Source: JAHEKD01 sp965204695
GTDB lineage: Bacteria > Pseudomonadota > Gammaproteobacteria > Arenicellales > JAHEKD01
Length of the DNA: 64,000 bases
Direction of reading: 5' to 3'
NCBI GenBank assembly: GCA_965204695.1
Contig: OZ242007.1
Span: 3,844,001-3,908,000, forward strand
The notes below the pieces were generated by a model. It made no database searches, had not been told where the DNA came from, and worked only from the letters and a program-made list of their open reading frames with translations. Shown here one piece after another: positions 9,013 through 16,895 of this stretch. Position 1 is the stretch's first letter. Every line of letters begins with the position of its first letter. The position numbers and the translations under genes were made by a program.

Positions 9013-10101
9013 ATGGCTGTTGATTTGATCAAAAAATTGATTCGTCCTGAAATCCAGGCTATGCAGGCATATCACGTGCCGCCGTCAGCCGGAATGGTCA
9101 AGTTAGACAGCATGGAAAATCCATATGTTTTTGCAGATGGGTTACGCGATCAATGGCTGCAAAAACTCATGTCTGTTGACTTTAATCGTTACCCGGATCC
9201 AACGGCCTCTCAAGTCAGAACACTGCTTATGCAGCAGTTACGCTTAACAGAGCCTCTGAGTCTCATGTTCGGTAACGGCTCTGATGAGTTGATTCAGATT
9301 GTGATTCAATCCATGTCTGCTGAATCGGGACCAATAATGTCTGTTAGTCCAACTTTTGTGATGTATTCGGTTTCTTCAACCATTACCGGTAAACGCTATG
9401 TCGAGGTACCACTTAAAGCAGATTTTTCTTTAGATTGTGATGCCATGCTAAAGGCAATTTCTGAACATAATCCATCTTGTATTTTTTTGGCTTACCCGAA
9501 TAATCCAACTGGAAATTTGTTTGCCGAAAAAGACATAGAAAAAATTATCGATGCCAGTAATGGAGTAGTCGTTGTTGATGAAGCTTATTTGCCTTTTGCA
9601 GGCAAAACATTTATCGACAGACTTGATGAATATGAAAATCTGCTGATTATGCGCACCATGTCAAAGGTGGGCATGGCCGGGTTGAGATTTGGTATGTTAG
9701 TTGGCAACCAGGACTGGATTGAGCAATTTGATAAAATCCGTCCGCCTTACAATATCAACAGCCTTACTCAAGCTAGCGTGGAATTTTCACTTGCTAACAT
9801 CGATTTTTTTGAGTCTGGGGCCGAGAAAATCATTGAGGAACGAACCCGCGTTTATAGTCAATTAACTCAATTGAGTGGACTACAGGTTTTCCCCAGTGAT
9901 GCTAACTTCATTTTGTTCAGATCAAACACAATGCCTGCAAGACAAATCTTTGAAGGTTTACTGGAAAGACATATACTCATTAAATTTTTGCATAAACCAG
10001 GCGCAATGTTGGAGCAATGTTTGCGGGTTACGGTCGGCACTGAGCAGGAAAATAATCTATTTTTGGGTAGTATGAAGGATATTGTTAGAGAGGCAGCATG
10101 A
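9013..10101 (+). CDS. hisC: Histidinol-phosphate aminotransferase HisC
   Basis: This 362-residue class I/II PLP aminotransferase has the cofactor lysine K218 in MSKVGMAG, the YPNNPTGN motif at 161-168, DEAYLPF at 189-195 and the C-terminal LRVTVGT arginine motif. It transaminates imidazole-acetol phosphate to histidinol phosphate using glutamate. Position between hisD and hisB makes HisC more likely than another aminotransferase of the fold. The stop overlaps hisB by 4 nt. Confidence 0.95.
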   Translation: MAVDLIKKLIRPEIQAMQAYHVPPSAGMVKLDSMENPYVFADGLRDQWLQKLMSVDFNRYPDPTASQVRTLLMQQLRLTEPLSLMFGNGSDELIQIVIQSMSAESGPIMSVSPTFVMYSVSSTITGKRYVEVPLKADFSLDCDAMLKAISEHNPSCIFLAYPNNPTGNLFAEKDIEKIIDASNGVVVVDEAYLPFAGKTFIDRLDEYENLLIMRTMSKVGMAGLRFGMLVGNQDWIEQFDKIRPPYNINSLTQASVEFSLANIDFFESGAEKIIEERTRVYSQLTQLSGLQVFPSDANFILFRSNTMPARQIFEGLLERHILIKFLHKPGAMLEQCLRVTVGTEQENNLFLGSMKDIVREAA

Positions 10102-10688
10102 ATCGAACAAGCAAGATAGAGCGTGACACAAATGAAACCAAGATTTCTTTGCAAATCAATTTGGATGGTAGTGGTAAAGCTGATTTAGAAACGGGTGTGC
10201 CGTTTTTTGACCACATGCTGGATCAGATCGCTCGCCATGGATTGATCGATATTAGTTTACAAGCACAAGGTGATCTGGAAATTGATGATCATCATACTGT
10301 TGAAGATATTGGCATAGTGTTTGGGCAGGCTTTGACTCAGGCGGTTGGCGATAAAAAAGGTATTAAACGCTATGGTCACGCGTATGTGCCTTTGGATGAG
10401 TCATTAAGTCGGGTTGTAATTGATCTGTCAGGTCGTCCCCATTTAAGTTTTGATGCAACCTTTACCCGTGCACTAATCGGCACATTTGAAACAGAACTAG
10501 TAAGAGAATTTTTTCAGGCTATTGCGAATCATGCTGCGATGACTTTGCATATTGATAATATCCGCGGCATTAATTCACATCATATTGCTGAAACAATTTT
10601 CAAAGCATTCGGGCGGGCACTACGTATGGCGCTCGAAGCAGATGAAAAAATGCAGAATGTGATTCCGTCAACTAAAGGAAGTTTATGA
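10098..10688 (+). CDS. hisB: Imidazoleglycerol-phosphate dehydratase HisB (monofunctional)
   Basis: The 196-residue protein is only the dehydratase domain: two internal repeats each carrying the metal-binding histidine motif, DDHHTVEDIG and NSHHIAETIFKAFGRAL. The N-terminal histidinol-phosphatase domain of E. coli HisB is absent, so histidinol phosphate must be hydrolysed by a separate enzyme not recognised in this operon. It overlaps hisC and hisH by 4 nt each. Confidence 0.97.
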   Translation: MNRTSKIERDTNETKISLQINLDGSGKADLETGVPFFDHMLDQIARHGLIDISLQAQGDLEIDDHHTVEDIGIVFGQALTQAVGDKKGIKRYGHAYVPLDESLSRVVIDLSGRPHLSFDATFTRALIGTFETELVREFFQAIANHAAMTLHIDNIRGINSHHIAETIFKAFGRALRMALEADEKMQNVIPSTKGSL

Positions 10689-11326
10689 TCCGAGTTGCTG
10701 TGATTGATCTGGGAACCGGGAATCTCAGGTCTGTCGCCAAGGCTGCAGAGCATGTGGCAGATAAATCTTGTGATGTTCAGATCACTCGTAATCTTGATAA
10801 GATCAATCAGGCTGACAGAATAATTTTGCCTGGGCAGGGGGCGATTGGAAGCTGGTTATCGGCCTTGTCAGATCCAAAATTAAAGTCCATTTTGCACAAC
10901 GCGTTGAATAATAAACCTGTTTTAGGTATTTGTGTCGGCATGCAAGCTTTGTTTGAACATAATGAAGAGGATGGTGGTCACGAATGTCTGGGGGTATTCA
11001 AAGGAAACGTGATTCGTTTTGAGGATGGACTTATTGATAAAACTGGTTTGACGATGAAAGTACCGCAAATGGGCTGGAATCAGGTTAATATCACTCAAGA
11101 TCATCCATTATGGACGGGTATTGAGAACAATAGCTGGTTTTATTTTTTGCATAGTTACTATGCACCAAAATCTAATGCTGACCAAGTTTTTGCTGTAACC
11201 GAATATGGAGTACCTTATGCTTCAGCAGTGGCTAAGGACAATATATTTGCCATCCAATGCCATCCGGAGAAAAGTCATCGCGTTGGCCTTAAATTATTTG
11301 AGAATTTTATTAACTGGCGAATATAG
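10685..11326 (+). CDS. hisH: Imidazole glycerol phosphate synthase glutaminase subunit HisH
   Basis: A 213-residue class I glutamine amidotransferase with oxyanion PGQGAIGSW, nucleophile cysteine in LGICVGMQALFE, and the His-Glu of the triad in AIQCHPEKSH. It supplies ammonia to HisF for cyclisation of PRFAR to IGP and AICAR. It follows hisB with a 4-nt overlap. A repeat element separates it from hisA, the only real gap in the operon. Confidence 0.97.
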   Translation: MIRVAVIDLGTGNLRSVAKAAEHVADKSCDVQITRNLDKINQADRIILPGQGAIGSWLSALSDPKLKSILHNALNNKPVLGICVGMQALFEHNEEDGGHECLGVFKGNVIRFEDGLIDKTGLTMKVPQMGWNQVNITQDHPLWTGIENNSWFYFLHSYYAPKSNADQVFAVTEYGVPYASAVAKDNIFAIQCHPEKSHRVGLKLFENFINWRI

Positions 11327-11368
11327 CTATGAGACTGAGTTCTAGAAAAATTTTCAGCATGTTTGATT

Positions 11369-11580
11369 TACCCCTCCTATCCTCCTCATTGGCAATTAAC
11401 AAGAATCACAGTGATACGGACTAGCATAAACAAGATTTACCGGGAAGTAGAACGGGCGTTGATAAATGATATTTTAATCGAATCATTCAGCTTCCCGGTG
11501 AATGCGGTCAGAGCAAACCGACTTGTTCCACTTCGAATAATTTCCCATCCCCCTTTCAGGGGGAGTTAGAGGGGGTCTAA
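11369..11580. repeat. Family A inverted-repeat element (copy 1) between hisH and hisA
   Basis: The element begins TTACCCCTCCTATCCTCC and ends GGGGGAGTTAGAGGGGGT, imperfect inverted complements of each other; related ends occur at 16743-16854 and 29110-29224. Near its right end CCCCC (11549-11553) and GGGGG (11559-11563) form a small hairpin. The interior (about 170 bp) has no supported coding content and is longer than in the other two copies. Its last AGAGGGGG lies 8 nt before the hisA ATG and is the only Shine-Dalgarno-like sequence there. Confidence 0.7.
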
Positions 11581-11583
11581 TTA

Positions 11584-12324
11584 ATGTTAATCATCCCAGC
11601 CATTGATATCAAAAACGGTCAATGTGTACGCCTACGCCAGGGCGATTTAAACGACGATACTGTTTTTTCATCTGATTTATTAGCAGTTGCTGATCAGTGG
11701 GTTGAGCAAGGTGCAAGGCGTTTGCACATTGTAGATCTAGATGGAGCAGTTTCGGGGGAGCCCGTGCATCTTCAATCTATTTCGGAAATTTGTCAAAATC
11801 ACCCAAACCTCCCAATCCAGATTGGAGGTGGCATTCGTAGTCGGCAAACAGCACAGGCCTATTTTGATGCGGGGGTAAGTTATTTAATTATAGGCACTAA
11901 GGCCGTTAACGAACCTCAGTTTATCGAGCAGCTAACCTCTGATTTTCCAAATAAAATTATCGTCGGCTTGGATGCCAAAGATGGCAGGGTAGCAGTAGAT
12001 GGTTGGACTAAAACTTCCGATAAAACCGTGACTCAAGTAGCAAAATGGTTCGAGCAGATGCAAGTCGCCGCGATTATTTATACGGATATTTCGCGTGATG
12101 GTATGTTGACGGGTGTTAATATCGAATCAACTTTTGCTTTGGCGCAATCTACTAGTTTGCCGGTGATAGCATCAGGTGGGGTAAAGAATTTGCAAGACAT
12201 AAAAGCATTGTCTGAATTGCCAACTCCAGGCGTCGCCGGCGCGATAACGGGCCGTGCGATTTACGAAGGAACGCTTGATTTTGTTCAGGCACAGTCTGTA
12301 GCTGATCAATATGCCGTTGGCTAA
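11584..12324 (+). CDS. hisA: ProFAR isomerase HisA
   Basis: A 246-residue TIM barrel with the catalytic aspartates in AIDIKNGQCVRL (N-terminal half) and YTDISRDGMLTG (C-terminal half), plus phosphate-binding GGGIRS and ASGGV. It isomerises ProFAR to PRFAR. The start codon lies 3 nt after repeat copy 1, and the presumed ribosome-binding site is inside the repeat end. It overlaps hisF by 14 nt. Confidence 0.97.
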   Translation: MLIIPAIDIKNGQCVRLRQGDLNDDTVFSSDLLAVADQWVEQGARRLHIVDLDGAVSGEPVHLQSISEICQNHPNLPIQIGGGIRSRQTAQAYFDAGVSYLIIGTKAVNEPQFIEQLTSDFPNKIIVGLDAKDGRVAVDGWTKTSDKTVTQVAKWFEQMQVAAIIYTDISRDGMLTGVNIESTFALAQSTSLPVIASGGVKNLQDIKALSELPTPGVAGAITGRAIYEGTLDFVQAQSVADQYAVG

Positions 12325-13078
12325 ACGAATTATTCCTTGTCTGGACGTTGATAATGGCCGTGTGGTTAAGGGCGTACAGTTTGTTGATATACGTGATGCC
12401 GGTGATCCGGTTGAGGTAGCTAGACGCTACGACACAGAAGGTGCTGACGAAATCACTTTCCTGGATATTACCGCTAGTCATGAAGGCCGCGACACAATAC
12501 TGCATGTTGTAGAACAGGTGGCCAGTGAAATTTTTATTCCTCTCACTGTCGGTGGTGGAATCAGGGAGATTGAAGATATTACTCGATTGCTTAATGTCGG
12601 GGCCGATAAAGTCGCTATTAATACTTCAGCCGTTCACAACCCGGAATTTATCCAACAGGCTTCAACAAAATTAGGTTCTCAATGTATTGTGGTTGCTTTG
12701 GATGCCAGGAAATCAGGTAATACCCCTTCTGGTTATGAAATCTATACTCATGGCGGACGCCGTGAAACTGGCCTGGATGCGATAAAATGGGCTCGGCAAA
12801 TGGCTGACTATGGTGCAGGCGAGTTATTAGTCACTAGTATGGATCGGGACGGCACCAAGGATGGCTTTGAGCTAGAATTAACAAGTTTAGTAGCTGATGC
12901 AGTGACAATTCCAGTTATTGCTTCTGGTGGTGTAGGCAGCTTACAGCATTTGGTGGAAGGTATAACAATAGGAAAAGCCGATGCAGTGTTAGCTGCCAGT
13001 ATTTTTCATTTTGGTGAATACAGCATTAGTGAAGCTAAAAACCATATGAAAAACCAAGGAATAACCATGAGGATGTGA
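12311..13078 (+). CDS. hisF: Imidazole glycerol phosphate synthase cyclase subunit HisF
   Basis: This 255-residue TIM barrel is the cyclase half of IGP synthase. It has the catalytic pair in CLDVDNGRVVKGVQF and LVTSMDRDGTKDGF, and phosphate sites GGGIR and IASGGVG. It receives ammonia from HisH through the barrel. The ATG is within the end of hisA (14-nt overlap) and the stop overlaps the hisI start (TGATG). Confidence 0.97.
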   Translation: MPLAKRIIPCLDVDNGRVVKGVQFVDIRDAGDPVEVARRYDTEGADEITFLDITASHEGRDTILHVVEQVASEIFIPLTVGGGIREIEDITRLLNVGADKVAINTSAVHNPEFIQQASTKLGSQCIVVALDARKSGNTPSGYEIYTHGGRRETGLDAIKWARQMADYGAGELLVTSMDRDGTKDGFELELTSLVADAVTIPVIASGGVGSLQHLVEGITIGKADAVLAASIFHFGEYSISEAKNHMKNQGITMRM

Positions 13079-13464
13079 TGGATTTTATCGATGACATAAA
13101 ATGGACAGACGATGGCCTGGTTCCAGTGATAGCCCAGGATGTAAATACAGGTAGAGTGGTCATGTTTGCCTGGATGAATCATGAGGCCTTGCGTCAAACT
13201 GTGGCTAATAAGGTAGCAGTCTATTGGTCAAGGTCGCGCAAGAAGCTGTGGAAAAAGGGTGAGAGTTCGGGTCACATTCAAATTGTCAAGGAAATGTGCC
13301 TTGATTGCGATGGCGATGTAATTTTAATGCGAGTTGAATCTCAAGCTGGTATCGCCTGTCACACAGGTCGTGAGTCGTGTTTTTATCGTGTTTTACAAGA
13401 CGAAAACTGGGAAGACGTTGATCCGGTAATAAAATCACCTGAAGAGATTTATGGAACTGATTAA
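13078..13464 (+). CDS. hisI: Phosphoribosyl-AMP cyclohydrolase HisI
   Basis: I chose ATG 13078, overlapping the hisF stop by one base; a GTG three bases earlier (13075) is the alternative but sits too close to the GAGGA at 13069-13073. The roughly 128-residue protein has the metal and substrate motifs VMFAWMNHEAL, YWSRSRKKLWKKGESSGH, CLDCDGD and CHTGRESCFYR with the zinc cysteines. It opens the purine ring of PR-AMP. In enterobacteria this domain is fused to HisE; here the two are separate genes. Confidence 0.95.
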   Translation: MDFIDDIKWTDDGLVPVIAQDVNTGRVVMFAWMNHEALRQTVANKVAVYWSRSRKKLWKKGESSGHIQIVKEMCLDCDGDVILMRVESQAGIACHTGRESCFYRVLQDENWEDVDPVIKSPEEIYGTD

Positions 13465-13784
13465 TGGATGAATCAATACTAAATCGCCTGGCCGAGGTGT
13501 TAGAACAACGCAAACAGCAATCTGCGGATGATTCTTATGTCGCCAGTCTTTATGCCAAGGGTTTGGATTCTATTTTGAAAAAAATTGGCGAGGAAGCAAC
13601 TGAAACGGTGATGGCGGCTAAAGAAGGGGATAAAGACAAAATTATTTATGAAACGGCTGATCTATGGTTTCATACTTTAGTGTTATTGGTTCAGCAGGAT
13701 TTACATCCGGACCAGATCTTAAATGAATTGGACAGGCGTTTCGGGTTATCAGGTCATGATGAAAAAGCAGCGAGGGAAAATTAG
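13464..13784 (+). CDS. hisE: Phosphoribosyl-ATP pyrophosphatase HisE
   Basis: A 106-residue all-helical MazG-like protein with EEATETVMAAK (metal-binding Glu pair) and YETADLWFHTLVLL. It hydrolyses PR-ATP to PR-AMP, the second step of the pathway. Its ATG overlaps the hisI stop (TAATG), and its last base is the first of the next gene's GTG. Confidence 0.96.
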   Translation: MDESILNRLAEVLEQRKQQSADDSYVASLYAKGLDSILKKIGEEATETVMAAKEGDKDKIIYETADLWFHTLVLLVQQDLHPDQILNELDRRFGLSGHDEKAAREN

Positions 13785-14389
13785 TGGACCAGCGAATACA
13801 AGAAATTATTGATTATTGGTATGGTAACCCCATCAATGAAGCGACCTGTGTCGATGAGCGATTTGATTTATGGTTTGGAAAAAGCGATGAAGCGGATGAG
13901 GAAATAAGGCAACTATTCTCCGCAGATGTTGAAAAACTAATCGCTGGAGAGTATGAAGACTGGCTGCAAACCCCACAAGGGCGACTGGCGAGTATTATTT
14001 TAATCGATCAGTTCTGCCGTCAGATATATCGCGGCACCCTAAAAGCCTTTGAGTATGATCCTATTGCACTTAAATTTTGCCTTGATGGGATAGAAATTGG
14101 CCATGATTTAGCACTTTCGCGTCCGCATAGATATTTTTTCTATTTGCCACTCGAACATTCTGAAAACCTGGATCATCAAAATCAGTGTGTAGCTGCTTAT
14201 CAGAGCATGGCAGATGAATGTGTCGATGAGGGTTTAAAGAACATTTACATAGAAGCCAAAGGTTATGCGGATAAGCATTTGGTTATTATTGAGCGTTTCG
14301 GCCGGTTTCCGCATCGAAACGAAATACTTGGAAGGGAATCGACAGCTGAAGAAGTAGAATTTTTAAAACAACCTAATTCGTCGTTTTAA
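13784..14389 (+). CDS. DUF924 family protein
   Basis: The 201-residue product resembles the DUF924 family: IIDYWYG at the start, DLWFGKSDEADEEIRQLF, the GRLASIILIDQFCRQIYRGTLKAFEYD core, and HRYFFYLPLEHSENLDHQ. These are cytosolic helical proteins of unknown function, structurally TPR-like as I recall. It starts with GTG on the last base of the hisE stop and so probably rides on the his message, although nothing in the sequence links it to histidine synthesis. Convergent with the next gene, overlapping it by 4 nt at the stops. Confidence 0.85.
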   Translation: MDQRIQEIIDYWYGNPINEATCVDERFDLWFGKSDEADEEIRQLFSADVEKLIAGEYEDWLQTPQGRLASIILIDQFCRQIYRGTLKAFEYDPIALKFCLDGIEIGHDLALSRPHRYFFYLPLEHSENLDHQNQCVAAYQSMADECVDEGLKNIYIEAKGYADKHLVIIERFGRFPHRNEILGRESTAEEVEFLKQPNSSF

Positions 14390-15780
14390 ACTCGAATTAT
14401 TTTTCCCGGATTCATTATATTATTAGGGTCAAGTGCTTGCTTGATGGTTCTCATTATTGATGTCGTCTGGCCGAGTTCACTTTCTAAGTAATTAATCTTA
14501 CCGTAACCAATTCCATGTTCGCCAGTACAAGTGCCATCCATTGATAGAGCGCGATATATCATACGTTCGTGCAAAGCTGTGGCTTTTTGGATTTCGTCAC
14601 AGTCGGTTGGATCAACAGTTAATACAAGGTGAAAATTTCCGTCACCCACATGTCCGAGTATGGGAGCTAATAAACCTGATTCTTGAACATCTTTTTGAGT
14701 TTCGACAATACATTCAGCCAGCCGTGAAATTGGCACACAAACATCAGTGGCCATGAATTCGCAATTTTTACGTAATGCTTTGCAGGCATAAGCAGCATCA
14801 TGGCGGGCCTGCCAGAGTTTATTGCGTTGCTCGGTGTTGGTTGTCCACTGAAAATTGCTGCCACCAAACTCTTTGCTGATATCACCCACTGATTCCGATT
14901 GATTTTTGACCGATTCCGGTGAACCATGAAATTCCATAAAAAGCGTTGGCGCTACTTGCAAATCGAGTTTTGAATAAGCGTTTACAGCCTCAATACTTTT
15001 TTCATCCATTAATTCAATGCGTGCAATCGGAATACCTGATTGAATCGTGCTGATTGTAGTATTGACTGCATCATCAATACTTGGATAAGTGCACACCGCA
15101 GAAGCTATGGTTTCTGGAATGCCAAAAAGTTTTAAGGTTATTTCAGTGATAATGCCCAAAGTTCCTTCACTACCGATCATCAGAGAAGTCAAATCATAGC
15201 CTGCAGACGATTTTTTGGCTCGTTTGGCCGTTCTAATGATTTCACCGTTCGCCAACACAACCTCTAGTGATAACACATTGTCGCGCATAGTGCCATAACG
15301 AACTGCATTAGTGCCTGATGCTCTAGTAGAAACCATGCCACCGATTGAAGCATCTGCACCAGGATCGATTGGAAAAAACAGGCCTGTATCTCTTAAATAA
15401 TCGTTTAACTGAATACGCCTGACGCCCGGTTCAATTACGCATTGTAAATCCTCGCTATATACAGCCAGAACTTGATTCATATTACTGACATCAATACACA
15501 GTCCACCTTGTAATGCTGCTATGTGTCCCTCAAGTGATGTCCCAGTACCATAAGCAATAATCGGTGTTTTGTGTTTGCAGCAAATATTGACAGCTTTAAC
15601 GACATCTTCTTTATTCTTGGCGAACAAAACCGCATCAGGGGCGTGTGACTGGTGAAAGGACTCATCATTACCGTGTTGATGGCACACGGCTTGTGAAGTG
15701 ATTAATTGTTCCGCAAACACTTGTTTAAGTTTGCTAATGGAATCTGAATGGTTGCTCTTGGTTTTCATATCCATAACCAT
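14386..15780 (-). CDS. FAD-linked oxidase (GlcD / D-lactate dehydrogenase-like)
   Basis: About 464 residues from ATG 15780; ATGs at 15774 and 15768 are also possible, and a TATAAT-like box on the minus strand at 15784-15789 favours a short leader. The N-terminal half is a PCMH-type FAD domain (IAYGTGTSLEGHIAALQGG, IDPGADASIGGMVSTRASGTNAVRYGTM, GSEGTLGIITEITLKL). The C-terminal half is a FAD-oxidase_C domain ending HVGDGNFHLVL and TGEHGIGYGK. Such enzymes oxidise D-2-hydroxyacids such as D-lactate or glycolate; the substrate cannot be told from sequence. No GlcE/GlcF partners are adjacent, which favours a stand-alone D-lactate dehydrogenase. Confidence 0.88.
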   Translation of the reverse strand: MVMDMKTKSNHSDSISKLKQVFAEQLITSQAVCHQHGNDESFHQSHAPDAVLFAKNKEDVVKAVNICCKHKTPIIAYGTGTSLEGHIAALQGGLCIDVSNMNQVLAVYSEDLQCVIEPGVRRIQLNDYLRDTGLFFPIDPGADASIGGMVSTRASGTNAVRYGTMRDNVLSLEVVLANGEIIRTAKRAKKSSAGYDLTSLMIGSEGTLGIITEITLKLFGIPETIASAVCTYPSIDDAVNTTISTIQSGIPIARIELMDEKSIEAVNAYSKLDLQVAPTLFMEFHGSPESVKNQSESVGDISKEFGGSNFQWTTNTEQRNKLWQARHDAAYACKALRKNCEFMATDVCVPISRLAECIVETQKDVQESGLLAPILGHVGDGNFHLVLTVDPTDCDEIQKATALHERMIYRALSMDGTCTGEHGIGYGKINYLESELGQTTSIMRTIKQALDPNNIMNPGKIIRV

Positions 15781-15837
15781 CCCATTATACAAGCTCAAGC
15801 ATAAATAGAACTAGGTATGCCAGAAGCCCGATCAGAG

Positions 15838-16740
15838 TTATGAGTAAAACGCAGATTCGCCTTCGGGACGGGTTTTGAAGCGTTTATGAACCCAGAAATA
15901 CTGCTCAGGTATCGGTAGAACAACTTCTTCAATCGCTTTATTCATGGCAGTTGTGTCTGCTATATCATCACCTGTAGGAAAGTTATCAAGTGGTTTTCCT
16001 AGCCGGACTTCAAAGCCTTTTCCATGAGGTAATATTTTCGTCGAAATAGGAATTACCGTGGCTTTTGACATGGCTGCAAATTTTCCCAGAAATGGAATAG
16101 TACTGGCCTGAACACCAAAGAATGGTGCAAAAACACCTTTGTCTCTGGCATCCTGATCAGGTAGATAATAAAAGGGATATCCTTTGCGGATTAGTTTGAT
16201 CAGATTTCTCAGTGGTTCTTTGCGTTCCACTAAGACGCCGTCAAAACGTCCACGACCTTGTTTCACAAATTTATCGACTAACCGATTTTTGGTATGTTGA
16301 TACATGGTAATCATGGGTCGCTCTTGTGAAAGTACCAATCCTGCAATTTCTAGCGCACAAAAATGCGGAGCCAATAAAATAATGTTTTTGCCTTCAGCCA
16401 AAGCTTGATCATAATGCTCGCGCTCAACAATTTTGACTAGTCGATTTAAACGTTTAGGTGAAGCCCACCAGTTAACACCGGAATAAAAAACAGATTGTCC
16501 GATCAACCTAAAACATTGCTTGGTTGTGGATTTGATTTTTTCATCAGACCAATCAGGAAAACAAGCCGATAAATTACGCATTGTAATTTTTCTGCGTGAT
16601 CCGAATAAATAATAAGTTAACTCACCAATCGCAGTGCCAAAAGCTGCCAAGACCGGAAGCGGTAGCAAAGTCACTAACCGTATTAAACCCAGACCAAACC
16701 AAGTTGGCCAGTATTTTGGGTGGAGGAAATTAGATTTCAA
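15838..16740 (-). CDS. lpxL: Lipid A lauroyl acyltransferase, LpxL/HtrB family
   Basis: A 300-residue lysophospholipid-acyltransferase-fold protein with one N-terminal membrane segment and the catalytic HX4E motif H126-E131 in LLAPHFCALEIAG, followed by MYQHTKNRLVDKFVKQGRGRF and FYYLPDQD. Family enzymes add a secondary acyl chain to the lipid A precursor at the inner membrane. The reading frame opens at TTG 16740; FLHPKYWPTWFGLG aligns with the E. coli start region, so little N-terminus is lost. The start abuts repeat family A (16743-16854), whose end supplies the only upstream G-rich stretch. Confidence 0.9.
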   Translation of the reverse strand: MKSNFLHPKYWPTWFGLGLIRLVTLLPLPVLAAFGTAIGELTYYLFGSRRKITMRNLSACFPDWSDEKIKSTTKQCFRLIGQSVFYSGVNWWASPKRLNRLVKIVEREHYDQALAEGKNIILLAPHFCALEIAGLVLSQERPMITMYQHTKNRLVDKFVKQGRGRFDGVLVERKEPLRNLIKLIRKGYPFYYLPDQDARDKGVFAPFFGVQASTIPFLGKFAAMSKATVIPISTKILPHGKGFEVRLGKPLDNFPTGDDIADTTAMNKAIEEVVLPIPEQYFWVHKRFKTRPEGESAFYS

Positions 16741-16742
16741 TG

Positions 16743-16854
16743 TTACCCACTCTAACTCCTCCTGAGAGGGGGAGAATGAAGTCGTCAGACTTAGTTCTCT
16801 TAATCACCGCCGGGCTTAAGTTTCTCCTCTCATAAGGGAGGATAGGAGGGGTAA
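16743..16854. repeat. Family A inverted-repeat element (copy 2) upstream of lpxL
   Basis: The element begins TTACCCACTCTAACTCCTCC and ends GGGAGGATAGGAGGGGTAA. These are the complements of the two ends of copy 1 and the same orientation as copy 3. Internal short inverted repeats (CTCCTCCTGAGAGGGGGAG; TCTCCTCTCATAAGGGAGGA) would fold at each end. It separates the PuuA-like gene (which ends at 16896) from lpxL, both on the minus strand. Confidence 0.7.
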
Positions 16855-16895
16855 AAATTAGACTCAAGGAGATCAATTGATTCTGAAAAGACTGT

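Noticed and set aside
11363..11569. 68-codon plus-strand frame inside repeat copy 1
   Set aside because: It lies within the repeat interior, has no ribosome-binding site and no family resemblance.
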